Position numbers and translations under genes: made by a program. A model generated the notes under the pieces. The model saw nothing but the letters and a program-made list of their open reading frames with translations, was not told the DNA's origin and made no database searches. This document shows, piece by piece, positions 24,319-36,620 of a stretch of 64,000 nt of DNA. Position 1 is the stretch's first letter, and every line of letters begins with the position of its first letter. The stretch lies in the NCBI RefSeq assembly GCF_037392515.1, contig NC_090290.1, forward strand, positions 55,130,753 through 55,194,752, given 5' to 3'. The DNA is from Haliotis asinina (lineage: Eukaryota > Mollusca > Gastropoda > Lepetellida > Haliotidae).

Positions 24319-26216
24319 GTGAAAGCAGTTAATTATTGTAATAAATTTACATGCTATGTTTATAATGGCGATGGCAGTAGATCACGCTGTAATTTCGTTT
24401 TAGAGAACATAAAAACAAAGAAAAATAAGGGAAAAATACATGAATCTTGAACTACCGTTCACACTACATTATACTGGTCATTTTATTTTCAGATAAGAGG
24501 GCTCATCCTGACGCTATTGTAGTGACGGGATCACCAAGCCATTTTAGCGATCGTAAATCGCAACTAAACACGATGCTGCAAGTCCTCAGACCTGCTGTAA
24601 ACTTCATTCAGGTTAAAATTGACACTGAGAAAGAGACCATCAAGACGATGGAGGACACACGTGCCGAAACAGAGAGTGACATTAAAGCATATGTTGAAAA
24701 ATTGATAGGAGACATCAAGGGAAAGGAAAAGGTCCTCACCAAAGACCTCAACAATTCTTATGACATAAAGAAAACTGAAAGTGTAGAAAACATAAAACGT
24801 TTTCAGAAGCTGGTAGAGGAAACACAAGATACCATTGGTCTGATTGACCGTCTCTTGTCCCCTGGATCGGAGTATGCAACCATGGAGTGCCTGCCACGAA
24901 TTCAGAAGCAGCAGGAAGATGTCATGAAGTTTGTTACTGATCCACCAGTCGATAGTTGCCCCGTTCTGTTTTCATTTCAAGGAAATGTCAAGTACGTTCA
25001 GTCGTTAATGAGTAGCCTGGAATTAGGGTCGATATGGTCAAACTCCGAAGGTGAAGCCATGAATGCGGTTGGGGGCCTAGAGACGTGGAAGAACAACACA
25101 CAACCAGAGAAAAAGGTTTCAGTCCCAGCAATGCAGAGATATCACGGACCCGCAGTGCCGGAAACATTCGATCCGAGGCATAACTTACATACTGTCCCGG
25201 AAACTCCAGGACAGAGATATGACGCTCCGAGAGCACAGGAGATTTCAGATCAGAGGTTGAACATACCGAGACTACAGGAGATTTCAGACCACGAAGCTTC
25301 ATCAGACAACGGTGCTGATCCATCACCTCGACCGCCTGAGCCTCCCGTCACAGTCCCGATTCCGACCGAACAACCACACAGCCCGTCTTACGTTCTTCAA
25401 AGAACAATAAACACAAAGCTTGATGAAGACAACTATGATCCCGAACTAAGGAATATCGTTATCCTCCAACCGAAAACGTCACCTGTGATATTAATTCTCG
25501 ACTATGACAATGCAAGTTTGAAATCTTTCTACGAAGTCGATGGCCAGCCCAAAAGTAGTTCCCATCGATTCAGCGGTTATCCGCAATCTATTGCCAAATT
25601 GTCGGAAGAAAGAGTCATTGTTAGTCTCATGAACTATAAGTTTTTCGTGTTTACCTCAGATCTTAAACAAGTGAATAGCATTGAGAGCGAGAAGTGGTAC
25701 ACATGTATGACGACAGTGACAACACAGGAAAAACTCCTCGGTTTCGTCAACACAACGACCACAACGATAATAGGTGGGAGGTTAGCCGTTCTTGATCACT
25801 TGACGGTGAAGGGAAAACCATCAAACAAGTTCATCAACACGGCGCCGCTGGAGGGAATGTTCACTGAAGTATCCCATTTGTGTTCCGCGCCAAATAACAA
25901 TATTATTGTCAGCGACTGTGGCAACCACGACGTCACCTGCATCTCACTTGAAGGCAGTCTTCTGTGGAGGGTAGAGCCGCGTGACCAGGAACTCATCAGT
26001 CCCGTCGGAGTTGCCTGTGATTCCAGAGGAGATGTGTTCGTTGTCGACAAGGACAAAAACTGCATTGTGAAGATTTCTGGTGATGATGGTGCTGTTATTG
26101 GTGATGTTGTCACACGAGACATGGGTCTTCAGAACCCAGTAGCTCTATCGCTGGACGGTGCTGACAGAATCTACGTTGCACAGGCAAATGGGGAAATAAG
26201 CGTGTTTTCCTTGTAG
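24036..26216 (+). CDS. RING / coiled-coil / NHL-repeat (TRIM-like) protein, 2 exons
   Basis: Exons 24036-24318 and 24493-26216 join in phase 1 (AGAG|gtgaaa, ttattttcag|ATAAG), giving 668 residues. Residues 14-56 form a C3HC4 RING (C14, C17, C29, H31, C34, C37, C53, C56), the E2-binding module of ubiquitin ligases. Residues about 120-235 are rich in K/E/Q heptads and predict a coiled coil. A Pro-rich linker (about 300-400) contains four or five imperfect copies of a 16-residue motif (PxxxEIsDqR). The C-terminal 250 residues hold NHL-type blades, e.g. SPVGVACDSRGDVFVVD and NPVALSLDGADRIYVAQ. No B-box zinc cluster is seen between RING and coiled coil. The architecture resembles invertebrate TRIM-NHL/TRIM56-like proteins, which act in RNA control or innate signalling; which applies here is unknown. 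Confidence 0.85.
24493..26216 (+). CDS. TRIM-like gene exon 2: coiled coil and NHL repeats
   Basis: Starts after ttttattttcag with DKRAHPDAIVV (phase 1) and runs open for 574 codons to TAG at 26214. The preceding open sequence from 24447 is intron, since it contains the polypyrimidine tract and acceptor. Confidence 0.88.
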
Positions 26217-26709
26217 GCACGGCAGTGTTAACTGGAAGCAGATCCTGACACTATTATATGGATCTTTATCAAAATTGTGCCATGACTCCATGGACTGCTG
26301 TTCGAGATCAGCTGAACCAGGAATTATATCAAATGGTCGAGAGGAGATAGGATGTAATTTATGTATCTTACGAATTGATACATTGGGCAAAATGACATTA
26401 GCAAACATGACATTTACGCGTTAATGCGCCAAGATGAAAAGAGGACATCGATGACACAGGGAAAGTGTTTATGTACTAATTAATGAACAGTAAATTATGT
26501 ACTTTGAATTTTGAGAAATAGCTCGGTATGAAAATTATACCTCACTGTGGTTTAACTTTTGAATATGTTATGGTTGTTAATTTTCAATTGCCACTGTGCC
26601 AGTTTTCAGTCTTTAAATCAATTTATCACATTCCAAGTTGGTTTTTAAACATTTGTGTTCGGGATATGAACATGGCATTCAGTATCTGAAGACCTTCATG
26701 AAACAATTA

Positions 26710-26715
26710 AATAAA
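26710..26715 (+). promoter_or_regulatory. Polyadenylation signal of the TRIM-like gene
   Basis: AATAAA about 0.5 kb past the stop codon, the first good plus-strand signal downstream. Confidence 0.4.
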
Positions 26716-26872
26716 TAACTGCCTGTTGGTCAGTAGTTAGGAGATGGTACAACATGGTCTGGTCAGATCGGCATCAGTATATTCTGTTCGTGACCACGTT
26801 AATTCTCTGTGGACAAAAATGACAAAACCAATATCAGTACAAGAAGTTATACAAACAAACGCACTTACAGTC

Positions 26873-26998
26873 CGCATCCGCACCCGCACCCGCACCCGCA
26901 CCCGCACCCGCACCCGCACCCGCACCCGCACCCGCACCCGCACCAGCACCCGCACCCACACCAGCACACGCACACGCACCAGCACACGCACACTCTGA
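26873..26998. repeat. (CACCCG)n hexanucleotide tract grading into CACACG/CACCAG
   Basis: About ten perfect copies followed by variants. It produces Thr-Arg, His-Pro and Gly-Ala open frames on both strands that are not genes. Confidence 0.95.
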
Positions 26999-27164
26999 CA
27001 TACAAAGGTGAAGTTCTTGAAAGGCATGCTGAGGTTGACGAACATAAATACATGGATATGACACGTCTTGAGGATGATAACTTCTGTTTGTATTCCTTCA
27101 GGTCATGTAAATAACGAAAAGAAGGCAGACATGGACAAATCTCACGGATGAATAACTTGTTTAT

Positions 27165-27215
27165 TCAGGTGAGGCGACGTTTCGATACAGATTCTTATCA
27201 ACACGTATCGAAACG
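27165..27215. repeat. Inverted repeat gcgacgtttcgatac / gtatcgaaacgtc
   Basis: A short perfect palindromic pair separated by about 18 bases. A related block (gggcgacgtttcggtg) occurs at 50668, so it may belong to a dispersed element. Confidence 0.6.
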
Positions 27216-27604
27216 TCGGATCTCCCGATGAAAGAAGTTACTCATTCCTAACTGTTGCCCTTATCTGAGGTTGTTATGTATAAAACGTGTCATACATTCA
27301 CGCATGTAGGTGCTCCTACACCCTGCTTTATAACCATATTCTACCATGCATTGTTAAATCCCAAGTCACAACACCTGTTATATCCAAATATAATTTGGAT
27401 CCAATAACTACAATGTGTTGGGGGGACTGAAGCAAGTAACACTGTGGTTCGCGAGAGTGTAATGTAACTTCGCGGCGTCCTGTGATTAATCGAGCCTGGA
27501 CAGGAACAGCTGTGATAGATGACATACACAATAACTTGTGTGTGGGCAGTCGGAGTTAGATGACGCAGTTAACACGGACCCACGGTGTTACCTGATATTC
27601 ACTG

Positions 27605-27720
27605 AGCATTAGCAACATTCCAGCAACATCACGGAGAGGGACATCAGAAACAGGCTTTAGACACTGTACACGGGTCCTCGGTGTGACGAGCGAACACTTC
27701 ATCCACTAGACTACCCCAGT
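27605..27720 (-). repeat. SINE family A copy
   Basis: Blocks attagcaacattccagcaac, atcacgga, acatcagaaa and gacgagcgaac ... ccactagactacccca in the usual order, 5' tail missing. Confidence 0.8.
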
Positions 27721-28150
27721 CAATAGGTAGACTAGACTTGTATTTTGTGTAATAACTGTAAAGGGATTCCAGATCGTGCAGACAGTCCTCATTTACGTTG
27801 ACTTTTCAGTTAATGTGACATATCAGGTGTTATATCAATTCAGTGATAAGCCTTAAGCCTTACGCAACCAAAGTATGATTTTCAAGGACACTGGCCGTAT
27901 CCAAATATACCTATATTCAACCTATAGATAGACGCTTGTTTTCTGTCAAAGGCCCCAACCAGCAATACTACAGGTGTATGTTTTCAGACAAGCCATTGAT
28001 TCTAACATGAAAACAGCAACCAGCGACAGATGATGTATTAGTACTAATTTGTAAGCAGTTTCACACTTGCACAACATGACAAAGTATCATTTGGTCATTA
28101 AGTGTTTGTCAAATTCCGTTCATTAGTGACTGGACACAGATCTGCAGCGA

Positions 28151-28218
28151 GTATGGCTTCGCGTCGCGTTTAGCCAAATATCAATATTCCAACAGTATAG
28201 TGGCGGTGGACTCTAGAT
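28151..28218 (-). repeat. SINE family A fragment
   Basis: gcttcgcgtcgcgtttagc, caatattccaacagtat and ggcggtgga, a diverged partial copy. Confidence 0.55.
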
Positions 28219-28769
28219 ATGCCTGATGTGGACAACCACCCATACCCTCAACACACTTGCGTCATAAGCTCTTGGTCATTAAGGTTTGAGATGACTTGAG
28301 TACACCTGTATATGGACACCAGAAATGTGTGTCTTTTTCTTCGATTGAACGTTTACAAATAATTGGGCAAATTTTTTCTTCCTCTAATATAACACTGATC
28401 ATGATCAACATTCAGTACATCAAATGTATTTTTACAATACAGAAGTATCCTGTCTATATTGTAGAAATGTCAGCTCTGTTGATATCTCCAGAAGATCATT
28501 TCTGTTGAACGCTAATTTTCTCACCAAGTGACAGTGCTATTCTGGCTCATTGACACTGTTGCTATTGACTGTTATAACTGTCAATCCAAAGCTGATGAAG
28601 AAACCATGGGCAAAACTACAACAGGACGTCAAGGGACACCAGTAGCTGCAACACCTTTTGTACCGATATGAAAATAATCAATCCTCAAGCCAATCGCCTT
28701 ATGTCCTGTCCACGTGGATGAGTTGACAAACATTGGGCAAGGAGTCAGCAACGTTGTCAAATACGTTGG

Positions 28770-28882
28770 TGAGCGTATATGTTTTCACGTCGCTTTTAGC
28801 AACGTTCCAGCAATATCACGGCGGATGACACCAGAAATGGACTTCGTACTTTGAATCCGTCATAGGCGACCCCACCCCACAC
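28770..28882 (-). repeat. SINE family A copy, truncated
   Basis: ttttcacgtcgcttttagcaac, gttccagcaatatcacggcgg, acaccagaaatgg, then truncated before the tRNA-like head. Confidence 0.7.
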
Positions 28883-29604
28883 CTAATGTCTTTTACAAAA
28901 CCTCTTTCCCAGCAATACTGTGCCCTTGAATGTTGTGACCTTGTTCAGACAACATCTTATCAATAGTCCTAAAGCGTTCTTTGCTAGTTCAGGTGAATGA
29001 AGACGTGGAAGGGAATTGATGTTAATGAATATTCAAAGACATCAGATCCTTGACTTACCTAAAGCTTAACGTTTCGCAACACTTTGTTCAGACTTCACAC
29101 GTAAGAGCAGAAATTCTGCAGTAACATCATACTACTAAGAAACATGTCGTGGGATTATTGTCTGAAATTTATTCACCCCACTCCAAGCTGATATTGTCGT
29201 TATGGATGATGAGGTGCGGTGTTTCATAAACTGTAGTGTCAGTAGACTGCAGATGACACTGAGGTAGGTTTTAGAGTTAAGCCAAAAGTTGATAAACTGA
29301 TATCATGTATGCGTGTTGTTCTATTGATGATTCATATAAATGTTCTGAATTTTTAGGCCTTTTTTCATTTGGGACTACTAATCATATTCCTACGAAACTT
29401 CGTTCTCTGGATTCAACAGTAGTTCATCGACGTTCATCGATATGTCAGTACGACCAGTAAGCAGTGAAAAACTATATCGGATCCTCAATTATGGAATGAA
29501 AATGCAAGTTTTGTGTACACACTGTCACTCCAGCGAGCATGGAGGTGGACATACATAGCAGCTAGGGAGTTGGACTAGATTATAGAATGCCGGACACCTG
29601 CCAT

Positions 29605-29735
29605 CTTTGAAGGCATTAGGTTAGGGTTATGGTAATGTTTAGGTTTAGCGTTTAGGGTTTGAGTAAGGTTTAGGGTTAGGGTACGATTTAGGGTTAGGGT
29701 AAGATTTCTGGTTAGGGTTAGGGTAAGGGTTACGT
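29605..29735. repeat. Interstitial telomere-like tract (degenerate TTAGGG)
   Basis: About 120 bp dominated by ttaggg, tttaggg and gttagggta units with interruptions. TTAGGG is the usual molluscan telomere unit. The variability argues for an old interstitial tract. Confidence 0.75.
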
Positions 29736-30284
29736 GACACAGTGTATACGGTATTCTGTAACTGTACCGGGAGTTGTGATGTCACGTCAAGACGACACCT
29801 TTTCAAAAAGGAAAAGCGTCTTTGTGAGTTCATCAAACCATTCTTCCCATCTGAAAAAACAGTTGGACGCCAAACAAAGTAAGGAAGAAAACTGTTACTA
29901 GAGCCAGGCGATGATTAGACATGTTTAACTGACATGACCTCAGACTGCTGACTACAACATGTATCCGTGGGATTTTCCAACCTGCATGTTCAGTTTTGTG
30001 TTTTGTTTTTGTCTCTATGTGTTCATAAACTCGGTGGTAATTTAGCAACTTGAAGTTATTCCGAGCTGAAAATGTTCTTCTTTATTGATTTCTACGATGG
30101 GCAGACTCCCAAACAACCAAGCTGTATGAAGTTGCCCAGTACATATTTGTTATGGTTGTTGCCGACACGTCAGCCAAGACATCCTTAAAAGTAGTTAAGA
30201 TTATGAACTCAACCTATGTATCTAATTATGACCCTGGCAGAACAATACTAGAACCAGGTGTATACAGTGTGGCCATTTATTTAA

Positions 30285-30520
30285 TGTATCATTTCACATC
30301 GAACAGAGTCACATAGTGACGAATACACAACAGTAGATATATCACAACACGGTAGACAGAAGAAACTCGAGGATATACATTGAAGGTTAACACTGTCAAA
30401 CCGTACGTGGTGCCCAATATCAAACCTTATATTCACAGATCTACACATACGGCACAACGAAGCTTAATACACAACAGGTATATCACAGCGTGGTAGACAG
30501 AGGAAACTGGAAAATCGAAA
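30285..30520. repeat. Diverged tandem duplication
   Basis: Blocks aatacacaacag, gtagatatatcacaac, cggtagacagaagaaact, then aatacacaacaggtatatcacagcgtggtagacagaggaaact. Two copies about 150 bp apart. Confidence 0.7.
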
Positions 30521-31129
30521 TGGAAGGCTACCATTGGGAACGGTATATGAAGCCGATTAGCTATAATCTAAGTGTTTATGGTTGTACACGCAGGGGGAAT
30601 GGACCTGAAGACCAGTATATTTGGCATTAAACAAAGTACAAAAGTAATGTAGGAGGGACGCTGTAAAATAGCGTTTTGGGAAACTAGCAAGACAGCCGTA
30701 AGGTATCCTAGCTTTATCAGATACGAGTATTACAAGGATTCTACAGCTACAGACTAACTTGCAAAAGATGCCAAATATTTCTGGATACTCCAAACTTGAA
30801 ATCTCAAGCTAAACATCACATTCCATCACACTTCAGGTACGTTCCGCATTACTAGCAGAAAGGTGGACGTTCAATCAGGGAATAGGCCTAACATCAAAAT
30901 ACGTAACTGACAGATTCTTGATGTGGCGGCATGGTGACAGCTTGTCATTTGACAATTTTTAACAACTTGTTCTCTTGACACAATCAGTGGATATTTGGTT
31001 TCCTGCTGACTAGTATTCTCCGTACCGACGCCCTGCCATATATACCTTCTGTTGAAGGCCGGGAACATCTCACCGTGTGTCAACCTGGTACCTTAACTAA
31101 ATTCATCAGTCTGTTCTTTGGAAAACAGT

Positions 31130-31292
31130 AAGTGAGTGGGTTTTAGTTTAACACCACTTCTAGCAATATCCCAGCAATATTCCGGCGGGGAGCACCAGAA
31201 ATAGGCTTCACACATTGTTCCTATACGGGGAATCGAATATGGCTCTTTTTAAATAGCTAGCGAACGCTTTAACCATGAAGATACCCGACCTC
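31130..31292 (-). repeat. SINE family A copy
   Basis: agtgagtgggttttagttta, agcaatatcccagcaatattccggcgggg, caccagaaataggcttcacac, then a diverged tRNA-like head around agcgaacgctttaaccatgaag. Confidence 0.8.
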
Positions 31293-31747
31293 CTCGACTG
31301 CTGTATAAAGCTCTTTTGATACGATCTATGCAGCTGACCATTGTACAAGAACACAGTTAATCTGCCAAAGAGAGAGTACATGACACAGAGACCAAAATAT
31401 CCTTCTGTAACTTCTTTCAGGTAGTATATGTTAGAGTATGCGACCTGTATTAGTCAAAGCGATCTACATTATCCAGCGGAAACCCAGAAACGAATACACC
31501 CTAATCTATGAAGCATATAACACTGTTTTCAGCCTGCAATGGTAACAAGGAGCAGATATAGTAAACTGTTATAAATGACAGTTCGAATCAGTAGCCGTAA
31601 CACTTACTCGTTTAAGATGAAATAATTCACTCTCCCTGCAACAAAAACCATCATCAGCCATGTATATACAGTTGTATATCGAGGCTAGCTGGTGGCTAAC
31701 GTGTTCTCTGTCCAGATCTTATGGCCACATAAAAGCCACATTATGGC

Positions 31748-32944
31748 TCAATAGTTCAAAGCGTTTCCCACCACAAAGAATACAATTGTGATGGTGCTTG
31801 TCAGGATAAGGAAAATTACAAAATACAGTTTCTCCACTGCCGCTGACACTGTTTGCCATCCGAGCTCATCATCTGAACAGTCAGCCTTATCCGTGATGTT
31901 ATTTTTCGCATTCAGCATCCACCTGGAGAATGAAGACATCTTCTCACCGACAGGACCAGTGTCACGGTTGTAGATCTTGAGTACATGGACTGTAAGGATG
32001 ACTTGAAGGACACTTAATGTCATCATGATTCCAAGGTAGAGGGACAGGAGCGATACACTGTCAGAGTTCCTCGGAAGACTGTCTCCAAGGAACGAGAGGA
32101 ACACTGTGAAGGAGAGAAGCATGGTGACGGACACGGACAGCTGCTCTCCAGATGGGACTGGGATAACAAATACAAACGGGTTAAGAAAGGACAGCAGGAG
32201 TATTGGCAGGATCAAATTCAGGACATAGAATGTTTGAAGGCGAATAAGATCTATCTCCATGGTAACGACACTGAAACGTTTCCCCGCAACGAACTCCTCA
32301 TCTGTGGTGATTCTCGTGCTTTGCAGCAGCCATTCTCCATTCCCCTGATAGTGTTCCAGCACCGCGTTTTCATACCTCCCTCGCAGATTTACGAAGTCTT
32401 TGGTGTAAGACCATGTCGTTACGTCCATGAAACATTTTTGTTTGTCAAATGGGTAAGCAGTGATGTCAATGTAGCAGTACAATTTGACTACATCACCTAC
32501 AGACCATGCAATAAATCCTGTGCTTGATAATCTCAGCTGTATTTCACTGTTTCCCATTTTCTTGTATGGATTAGTGGAAGTCGCTAATACGATGTCCGGA
32601 CGCCAGACTTTATTCTGAGGTATGGAGAGAAAGTCCACTCCTCCATAATCAGTTGGCTCCCATTGCAGAATCCCATCCGTCCAGGAAACATCAAGGTACA
32701 TATTCAGGGTTATGATTTGTTTGGCTTCTTCAACTTGGAAAATACTCAGAAGATTGATGACAATGTCCACATCGACAGTATCACTGGAATTCAAAACAGG
32801 ACGCAGTATCGGATTATATTGCTTGCTCTTCAGCAACTCTTCTGTCAGACGGAAATGTTCATTGTACGAGGTGTTAAATGCATTTGCATAATCCTGTATA
32901 TTTGTTCCAAAGAACAGTGACACGAACGTCCAAATCCAAATCAT
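31748..32944 (-). CDS. Nicotinic acetylcholine receptor-like subunit (Cys-loop channel), single exon
   Basis: Open for 398 residues from ATG at 32944 (minus). Residues 1-22 form a signal peptide. The extracellular domain has the W-rich loop A region (WRPDIVL), and a Cys-loop of exactly 13 residues between C's (C-YIDITAYPFDKQK-C). TM1 to TM3 follow: a TM1 with LILPILLLSFLNPFVFVIP, a TM2 starting SGEQLSVSVTMLLSFTVF with a glutamate at the cation-selective -1 position, and TM3 with YLGIMMTLSVLQVILTV. A short M3-M4 loop and TM4 (YFVIFLILTSTITIVFFVV) end the protein. The vicinal cysteine pair of alpha-type loop C is absent, so it should not form a principal acetylcholine site by itself. A cation channel subunit needing partners is the likely role. 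It has no introns in the coding region, suggesting a retrocopy-type origin within an expanded molluscan family. Confidence 0.9.
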   Translation of the reverse strand: MIWIWTFVSLFFGTNIQDYANAFNTSYNEHFRLTEELLKSKQYNPILRPVLNSSDTVDVDIVINLLSIFQVEEAKQIITLNMYLDVSWTDGILQWEPTDYGGVDFLSIPQNKVWRPDIVLATSTNPYKKMGNSEIQLRLSSTGFIAWSVGDVVKLYCYIDITAYPFDKQKCFMDVTTWSYTKDFVNLRGRYENAVLEHYQGNGEWLLQSTRITTDEEFVAGKRFSVVTMEIDLIRLQTFYVLNLILPILLLSFLNPFVFVIPVPSGEQLSVSVTMLLSFTVFLSFLGDSLPRNSDSVSLLSLYLGIMMTLSVLQVILTVHVLKIYNRDTGPVGEKMSSFSRWMLNAKNNITDKADCSDDELGWQTVSAAVEKLYFVIFLILTSTITIVFFVVGNALNY

Positions 32945-33784
32945 TTTCCTTCGCTTGGAGATATAAAACCTACATCAACACTCGCGTGTTGTTGGTTGCC
33001 AACGGCTCGGCTGATACCTCTGTGACAACTCCAGCGTTCTCAGTTTCAAACAATAAAACACATTAAACCAGGGCCGTTTCATATGTAATTAAAAATGAAT
33101 TATCCCCAGGGCTATGTTAAATAGTGTCACTGTATTCGTTTGCAAAGCTGACTAAAAATCAATGACGAATTGTAAGAGCCATTTCACTAACATTTACCGT
33201 CAGCCCTTAGTTATCATGTAGTTGGATATATTATTCACTCTATTTCCTCACTAATGGGACTTCTTTGGTCAGTGTCTGTGCAAGACTGTTTATATCACGT
33301 CTATAACCAATAGAATGGTCCTTTCACAAGCTTTGGGTATGCCAGTGGTAAATACTTTAATTTATACCGCTTTAAAGGATGTGGCTGATAAAATCCCAAC
33401 TCAATCATCATTTCTGTCTCAAAGGAAATCATCCGTATGGATGAATGCACATTCAAATGTTGAACACGACCTTGGATTCGATAATTGAGCAAACAGTGGA
33501 CGAGAGGTTCAGAAAAACTACAAAAGAGAAACAACATACTTGTTGAGTAAACAGTACAAACTGGAACCTAATTAAGTGTACAGATATTCAAAATCCATGT
33601 TTAAGCGATTAATTACATATGTTTTCTCGTATAGAAGCAACATAAATTCAAGAAATACCTCACATCCGTGATCTGCCATCTCGATGTGTGTTCTTCTCAA
33701 CATGGAGGTCTTCTAGCTGACCGACCCCATGTGCTTCCGATCATGTGTTCGATTACCAGGATGTACATTGTCGTAAATTTGCAA

Positions 33785-33890
33785 AAGTGTAGTCAGCAGC
33801 CTGGATTCGAACCTACAACCTGTGTGTTTGTGAATGTCTAACATACGTGATCCCTGTGAACTATCCTTTACACCACAGGCATTTGGGTTG
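33785..33890 (-). repeat. tRNA-derived SINE head, minus strand
   Basis: Minus strand reads gcctgtggtgtaaaggatag (A-box-like) and later gttgtaggttcgaatccaggc, with a perfect B box (ggttcgaatcc). Spacing is long for a tRNA, so it is better called a SINE head. Confidence 0.5.
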
Positions 33891-34334
33891 ACAATTTCTA
33901 AAAATCAAAATTAACATCTACTTTACATCAGAAAATGCACTTAAATGTCAATATCAATAACAATTATATTTGTGATAACCAATGTGTATGGAAACTTATT
34001 GCACATATATCTGTGGAGTTCGAAATGAAAAACAAGATACTGAAACCGTTATGCTGTGCATGTGTACAATTTGTGAATGTCTCTTGATATTTTGAAATAG
34101 TTAATTACACAGGCAAACCTTTCATTGATGCATTGCTTCACCAGTAAAACAGGTTGAATATTGCGGTGCCCAACAGACGCACGCACAGGTACGTACGCAC
34201 GCACAAGTACAATCAGACCTCGTTTATCCGCACACTTTGATTTCTTATTGAATTGTTCGGACAAACGAATCAATCGGATACCTGAATCAACTAAAAATAA
34301 CCTTGAAACATAACTACATGGACATTCTTTATTC

Positions 34335-34404
34335 AACATAACATAACATAACATAACATAACATAACATAACATAACATAACATAACATAACATAACATA
34401 ACAT
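34335..34404. repeat. (ATAAC)n microsatellite
   Basis: About 13-14 perfect pentanucleotide units. Confidence 0.97.
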
Positions 34405-35197
34405 CGGCTTGAAAAAGTCTTCGATTGTTGACTGTTGGCGGACAGAGTTGTTAATCGCTGCTTGGGTTTTTGATAAAACGCCTGCGAGAGCCAGATAAAT
34501 GTGTCTAGGAAACGTGTGATCACGTGTCTTTGGTTATGTGAAATGAAAGCATCTGGGTCAATAATCCAGCAACATTACTTCTCAGAGAAGTGCATAAGAT
34601 GGCGCGATAGTATCATACTTTTCTATTGTGCTCCCTTAAAACAACCGTACAGGCTTAAATTATAAATGTTGATACCAAGCATTTGAACAAAGGAAAGCAC
34701 TGAGGACATATATACACATACATCATGTGCACTGAATCTTACGTGTAGAATATAATATGATCAGCGGGCATTATTGAAGAGCCATCAGTCGTAATTGTAG
34801 TGGCAATGAAGATTTATTTTCTCAGTTTGTGATGGAATACCATGTGTTATCATTCAGGCTCGACTACCCATCGAAAGAAACTGTAGTGTTATCATGAATT
34901 AATGAACAACACTGATGACGCAAGCCATTGGCTGAAACTGTCAACGCGTCCCTTGCTACATGAAACATCCACCGCTCGCAAAATCCTTAATGTAAATGTT
35001 CATTTGTTGCGTGTCGATATTCTTGATATATGTCTGCAACTGGTAAACAAGCAAGTCAAATGAGGGTCAAAGGTCATGGCAGCGCATCCACTGATCTTGG
35101 CAACAGAAACACTGAGCTACCTCAACCGCACATAAACCCTGTAACACAATCAACACCCACAAACTGTTAGAACCGCTCAACAGAGTCACTTCCAGAG

Positions 35198-35360
35198 AGT
35201 GAGTGAGTATGGTTTTACGCCACTTTTAGCAATATTCCTGCAATATCACGAGGGGGACGCCAGAAATGGGCTTCACATATTGTACCCATGAGGCGAATCG
35301 AACCCGGTTCTTTGGCCTGAAGAGCGAACTTATTAACCACTAGGCTACCCCACTGCCCCT
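35198..35360 (-). repeat. SINE family A copy, near complete
   Basis: GTGA tail, ggttttacgcc, acttttagcaatattcctg, aatatcacg, cgccagaaatgggcttcac, atgaggcgaatcgaacccgg and ccactaggctaccccactgcccc. On the minus strand the tRNA-like head has an A box tagcctagtgg and B box ggttcgattcg. Confidence 0.9.
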
Positions 35361-36525
35361 TGGGTCAGTTCAAACCATTCAGAAAGTTGATGTAGCGTAG
35401 ACGACATCTCAGCCAAGGAACATATTAACCAACAACGTACAATTGAAAACAATCAACATACATTCATTATATGCCTTTATTCGGTCAGTTCACAATAATG
35501 CGTTATCTATGCAGTATGACAGCACATTCACAATGTTCCACAAATATACGTTTTGATTCATACGATAACTTGATAGAAGTAATTTGGACATAATATTAAA
35601 CAATACTTTGATAATATTCTGAATATATAACCATAGCAGAGTTGATACCTCCGTTTACCTGTAGTTGCAGTAATTCGTTTGAACTACAATTGACAAAGTC
35701 GGTCTCTGTTTCATTAACATCACATAGGTATTAATATATTTATATATTCTGGTTATCAGATATTCTGGTTATGTACTATTGTCATGACTGAAATATTGTC
35801 TGCAAGAGAATGTCAGCTGTAACAAACTTAAGGAAACATCAGCCGTGTTTCTGTAAACAGGAATTTGCAAGATGATCACGCCAGGGGAACAAAATTGTCT
35901 CCCTTGCTGCCAGTAAGGCTGGTTGGAATTTAGCTTGAAGTAGACAAACATACGACTCAGACAGGTTAACTACTACAGTAATCGGGTGTTCTTAAACCTT
36001 TGAATGGTACATATTGGTCACATATATCACCGGATCATCACTTGCACATTTCAACTTGTATACACAATAAAACCGGTACTACATATGCTGTTTAACTAGA
36101 AGCACAACATCACAACATTAGGGGGATTGGGCTACGATGATATGCAATGACGGGGCTGGGAAAATGTTATTCTTTTGTTGTGATTCTATTGTCTGATTTT
36201 TATAAACTGTCAGTTTTAGAACGGTCAAAACATTGCAACTATGTACTTAAGTACATATTAGTTTTGTTATCCTAAAAATGTGGCCAGTGTGCCTTGATCA
36301 AGATGTGTTCAATCATTGTTTCCAGATGATGTCATTGGATGTAAGTCTTGTATTCATCTTCAGATACACGTTGGTATTCACAGAATGTCTTTGCGATGTA
36401 TTGCCGTACAAAAAAGCTCGAAGATCGAATCAAAAACAACGGCAGGATGGCAGGAGGTAATATATACGTGAATCATGTCCATGCAAGACTTCTATGGCCA
36501 TCAGTTTGTCATTGTTTACATGTAA

Positions 36526-36620
36526 TGTTCTGTTGCATGTTCTATTACATGCTCTATTACATGCTCTATTACATGTTCTATTACATGTTCTATTGCATGT
36601 TCTATTACATGCTCTATTAG
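36526..36620. repeat. 12-bp tandem repeat (TGYTCTATTACA)
   Basis: Eight consecutive 12-bp units varying at two positions. In-frame translation gives YMLY/YMFY or LLHAL/LLHVL, not a gene. Confidence 0.9.

Larger units (their letters stand above)
26999..31747. other. Intergenic stretch between TRIM-like and receptor genes
   Basis: No host gene seen. Contains a GACGTTTCGATAC inverted repeat (27170-27215), four family A SINE copies or fragments, a telomere-like tract and a diverged tandem duplication at 30280-30520. The remaining sequence is AT-rich without recognisable structure. Confidence 0.5.

Noticed and set aside
26737-27114. Thr-Arg, His-Pro, Gly-Ala and Val-Arg repeat frames
   Set aside because: Produced by the CACCCG hexanucleotide tract; no start context, splice structure or family.
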